Source of the DNA: an uncultured Caldilineaceae bacterium | GTDB lineage: Bacteria; Chloroflexota; Anaerolineae; Caldilineales; Caldilineaceae | Direction: 5' to 3' | NCBI GenBank assembly: GCA_951813625.1 | Contig: CATOTS010000019.1 | Location: 101,191-165,190 of the forward strand | DNA: 64,000 nt | Shown here: piece after piece, positions 61,131-64,000 of the stretch | Layout: every line of letters begins with the position of its first letter | Position numbering within the stretch: the first letter of the stretch is position 1 | Notes under the pieces: model-generated | The model's input: the letters and a program-made list of their open reading frames with translations, nothing else | The model's database searches: none | Told to the model about the DNA's origin: nothing | Position numbers and translations under genes: made by a program

Positions 61131-61561
61131 TTTGCCTCCCCTTTCAAATTGGAATGCGGACCTGTAAAAATGTCAACCGCGTTGCCGCCGGTCGCAGCCG
61201 CCAGAGCTCTCGTCTAATCTCTGCGCGCCGCGCGCCGGCGCCCTGTCCGCCCGTGCCGTGCATTCTAACATACGGCGCCATGGCGGCCCTACCCCCCGCC
61301 CCTTTTCTCGCATCAGGCGCCTCAGTCCCCCAACTCAGTCCCCCAACTCTGTCCCCCAACTCCGCCCCCCACGCCGCACCCCCCTCTTCCGCGCGCCCAC
61401 ACGAACCGAAAGCAGCCGCGCATTCCAGCTGCCGATAAGCCAGTCCCACACAGTTTTCCCAATCTCCCTGCAAGAGATTCCGGACCGTGCTACCTTGGTG
61501 CTGTAGGTCAAAATTCAAACCGGCCGCACGCCTGCGGCCTTATCACAAAGTGAGGATGAAA
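61131..61561. other. Intergenic region with short tandem repeats
   Basis: A 430-base region between divergent genes. A 13-bp unit CTCAGTCCCCCAA is repeated four times with decay (61321-61372). No gene was found. GAGG at 61552-61555 is the ribosome-binding site of the gene that follows. Confidence 0.5.
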
Positions 61562-62488
61562 ATGGCGAAAACTCCCTGCAAAGGCGTAAAGAAAGACGGG
61601 ACCCCCTGCCGCGGCAACGGGCTCGAACAACTCGACGGTTACTGCATCGCCCACGGTGCCCCCGAAAAAACCCGCGCCTGGCGCGTGCGCGGCGGCCAAA
61701 ACTCCTCCAGCGCCGCCCGCGCCGACAAACGCCTCCCCGAACGCTACCGCGACGTCATCCACGCCCTGACCCAGGGCATCTTCGAAGTCAAGGAAGGCAA
61801 CTTGTCGCCGGCAGCCTACGCCGCGATCTGTCGCGGCGCCAGGACCCTGATCGACGTCCACGCCGCCGCCGACGCAGAAATGGAAGAGATCCGCGCCGAG
61901 GAGAAAAGCGCCGAAGCAGCCGCAGTCTACGGCCTCCACGGCGACCTCGACCTCCTCCAGACCGCCGACAAGCTCGCGGGCCAACACGAACAATACCGAG
62001 TCGAATCCCTCGTCGAACAGGGTCTCGCCTCCACGGAAGACCCCTTGAAAAAATCGACCCCCGGTACTTCCGCCGGCAAGAACCAGGCCTTCCTCAACTA
62101 CGACGGCCTCAACCTTTTCGGGCTCCATCCACTGATCGGCGAATGCTCTAGCATGCGGCTCGAAATCAGTGAAGAGATCTCGTATGGCGACGTTGAACTG
62201 GACGAAATGCCCGATGCCCTCGAAAGACTTCACTCAGTGGCCTCTAGGTTGAATAGTGTCAGGCGCAAACTGGAGAATCCCCCCGATCTCCCGCCGGACC
62301 CTTTCACCGGCCAACCGTTCGAACGGCTTCCGCCCGGCGTATCGCATGGATTCTCGCCCGCCTTCGTAAGCGATAGCCACGACATCAAATATGTCGATCA
62401 TGAACTGGAAGAAATCACCCAACTCATGCTCAATATCAGGGAGGAATACGGCGTCGGCTACTGCCCGTTCCAACGCGACGCGCCTTAG
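61562..62488 (+). CDS. Protein of unknown function with N-terminal zinc-finger-like motif
   Basis: From ATG 61562 (GAGG 6 bp upstream) the 308-residue protein begins with a C6-x9-C16-x11-C28-x2-H31 pattern (PCKGVKKDGTPCRG, LDGYCIAHG), a compact zinc-finger-like motif. A helical region follows (about residues 45-160), with a YAAICRGARTLIDVHAAADA helix and a Glu/Ala-rich segment. The final third has a Pro-rich linker (about 232-262) and ends HELEEITQLMLNIREEYG. I do not recognise the family. Similar N-terminal fingers occur in some mobile-element and phage-associated proteins, but nothing else here is mobile. It stands alone. Confidence 0.6.
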   Translation: MAKTPCKGVKKDGTPCRGNGLEQLDGYCIAHGAPEKTRAWRVRGGQNSSSAARADKRLPERYRDVIHALTQGIFEVKEGNLSPAAYAAICRGARTLIDVHAAADAEMEEIRAEEKSAEAAAVYGLHGDLDLLQTADKLAGQHEQYRVESLVEQGLASTEDPLKKSTPGTSAGKNQAFLNYDGLNLFGLHPLIGECSSMRLEISEEISYGDVELDEMPDALERLHSVASRLNSVRRKLENPPDLPPDPFTGQPFERLPPGVSHGFSPAFVSDSHDIKYVDHELEEITQLMLNIREEYGVGYCPFQRDAP

Positions 62489-62962
62489 CCGCGCCGGGCC
62501 CGGCCCAACCATGACGGCCCGGCTGAAATTGCAAATAAATATCGATTATATGTCCAAAACCCTGCATCTGCGCGCCCTTCCCTCGACCGGCGCCGTATCC
62601 CCGCGCCAGCCATCCTCCCCTCCGACCCCGCCCATTCCCAGTTCCGGCCCCCAGGCCCGCCCTCCCCACCTGAAACGTAACGACATTAACCAGAATTCTG
62701 CCGGTCCCGCGCCCAAACCTCCTCCCGCAGCTCGCCGGCTCCCTGTAGACCCGACTCGACCTCAATCACGCCGCGATGCCCCCATTCGCTCGCAATCGCT
62801 CGTAAACACTTGACTCGCAAAACTCGAATAGACTCGCCCTAACCCCTCGAACGCCCGCCACGCGCCCTACGCCGCAGTCCGGCGCAGTCCCTTGCCCCTC
62901 CTTTACGCCTCCTTCCTACTCTCTGAACATCCTTGCACGACAATTGCTACTGATAGCCAGCC
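62489..62962. other. C-rich intergenic region
   Basis: About 470 bases with strong C bias and no convincing frame, promoter or repeat. Confidence 0.4.
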
Positions 62963-63742
62963 ATGGTCCGGTCTGTTCTCAACCGGAGACCCGCTCCCTT
63001 CGTGCCCGTCACTTTCGCATTAGTCAGCAACGAAAGCCGCCCCGACATAGTGACTCCTGCCATCCTCGTAGTCGACGATGAACGAAACCTTCGAAAATTG
63101 GTCCGCGTCTGCATGGAAAACGAGGGCTACCGCGTCGTCGAAGCTACCGACGGACAGGAAGCCCTATTCGCCGCCCGCCGCCAAAAGCCCGACCTCGTCC
63201 TCCTCGACCCGATGATGCCCCACATGGGCGGCTACGACTTCATCCGCCGCTTCACCCCCGAGTCCGATGCGCCCGTTGTCATCCTGATCGCCAAAATCGA
63301 GGAGAGCGACAAAGTCGCCGTCCTCGGAAGGGCCGGTCGGCCGGCACACCAACCCGACCTCCTCCGGTCGGGCGAAATCTCTCTCAACCGCACCGGCCTC
63401 ACCGTGCAAGTCGGACATTCAGCCGTCGACCTCACGCTCTCCGAGTTCGAGCTGCCCAAAAACTTCATGCTCCCACCCGGACGCGCCTTCTCGCGCCTCG
63501 ACCTGCGCAAAGCAATCTGTCCATTCCGAATCACCAAGAACACCGTCCCCCGTCTCCAGCATGACTGGCTCGAACGCACGCTGAACGGCCTGAACCTGGT
63601 CAACGCAATCCTGGACCGAACTGTTTCAGCCGCACTGGAATTCGTTTCTCCTCTCTGCTGGATTGTGCGCCAGTCGGGTTTTCGCACGGCCATCCCATCC
63701 TGTCGTACTTCCTCCAGGTTGGCCCGCATCACAAGTCTGTAA
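62963..63742 (+). pseudogene. Decayed PhoB/OmpR-type response regulator
   Basis: The 259-codon frame has a receiver start (ILVVDDERNLRKLVRVCMEN and VLLDPMMPHMGGYDFI with the phosphorylatable Asp) but then breaks down: the Thr of the usual LTA segment is replaced (VVILIAKIEE), the conserved Lys region (KPF) and helix 5 are missing, and a DNA-binding domain remnant (DLTLSEFELPKNFMLPPGRAFSR) follows directly. The final 70 residues are not family-like and appear out of frame. A deletion of roughly 25-30 codons and a later frameshift would explain it. No histidine kinase is adjacent. It could in principle be a divergent active protein. Confidence 0.6.
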
Positions 63743-64000
63743 CGCGCCTCTCCTCGACCTGCATCGGCGCCGCGCGCCCAGCCTTCCCTCCGCATTCCAA
63801 AACAGACGGTTCGTTGGGGCGGCCTACTGAAAGCCCGCCGCCCCGGGAGCCTGTCTCCCCCGGTTTGGCAAGCAAGGATACTATCCCACTTTCTCTCAAT
63901 GGGATCCGTTGCCCTGCTGCTTGCCCTTCCGGCTCCGGGCATCTGTGTCTCTAATGTTGCGAAAACTTAACCCGAAGGCAATAAGCCCTTAAGTATCGAT
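63743..64000. other. Right end of window, no gene recognised
   Basis: The last 258 bases show no supported coding region or RNA. Confidence 0.4.

Overview
The window is a high-GC bacterial chromosome segment with no phage, plasmid or insertion-sequence hallmark. The gene set best fits a member of the Chloroflexota (Anaerolineae/Caldilineae type): a DnaD-type primosome protein with a DnaC/DnaI-like loader, a DUF151 bifunctional nuclease, a CcmE of the Cys-type, a SufR-like regulator, two LysM/lipobox class A PBPs and GTAGGGGCAGGC-type intergenic hairpins. This placement is inferred from gene content and recalled family distributions; there is no rRNA in the window.

Layout. 0-6 kb (minus strand): a system I cytochrome c maturation operon (ccmE, a two-haem membrane cytochrome, ccmA, ccmB, ccmC, ccmD, ccdA running off the left edge), preceded by a DUF2007 protein and a metallo-beta-lactamase-fold hydrolase. 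6.9-11.7 kb (minus): an SH3 lipoprotein, an exported glycoside-hydrolase-like protein and a GT39-like membrane glycosyltransferase. 12.3-17.1 kb (minus): a replication cluster of DUF151 nuclease, DnaB helicase, DnaD-domain protein and an unusual loader carrying two complete AAA+ domains. 17.1-19.1 kb: non-coding, with a composite repeat island. 20-22 kb: a GTDC1/QTMAN-like glycosyltransferase, a zinc-ribbon cold-shock protein and tRNA-Cys(GCA).

22.4-30.6 kb (plus): two tandem class A penicillin-binding proteins and a secreted protein with a new-looking duplicated domain plus LysM and fasciclin. 30.7-38 kb: a DinG-like FeS helicase with a probably leaderless mRNA, an alcohol dehydrogenase, then a SufR-like regulator, MoaA, an A-type FeS carrier, a DUF2203 protein and a rhodanese. 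38.1-40.1 kb: a B12-type radical SAM protein with two small uncharacterised genes. 40-43.4 kb: DUF309 protein, xseB, a PAP2-like membrane protein and an M20 peptidase.

43.4-44.6 kb is a second copy of the composite repeat island. 44.6-52.9 kb (plus): a GT4 glycosyltransferase, an HD hydrolase that apparently starts at CTG, then a double-length UxaA-family protein, a sulfatase, a SIS-domain protein and a stand-alone MetE-like methyltransferase core, which together suggest catabolism of sulfated sugars or sugar acids. 53-64 kb: rplS with a switch-like leader, a PD-(D/E)XK-like protein, a second sulfatase, a PPOX/F420-type protein, an exported intradiol dioxygenase-like lipoprotein, a DinB-thiolase-CoA transferase operon resembling the end of the beta-ketoadipate pathway, an unknown zinc-finger protein and a decayed response regulator.

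The most interesting items are the double-AAA+ helicase loader, the radical SAM three-gene unit, the UxaA/sulfatase/SIS/MetE cluster, the lipobox-bearing PBP pair, the CTG-started HD protein, the ribosome-site hairpin in front of moaA and the duplicated intergenic repeat islands. Functions are inferred from sequence motifs only; no database search was run.
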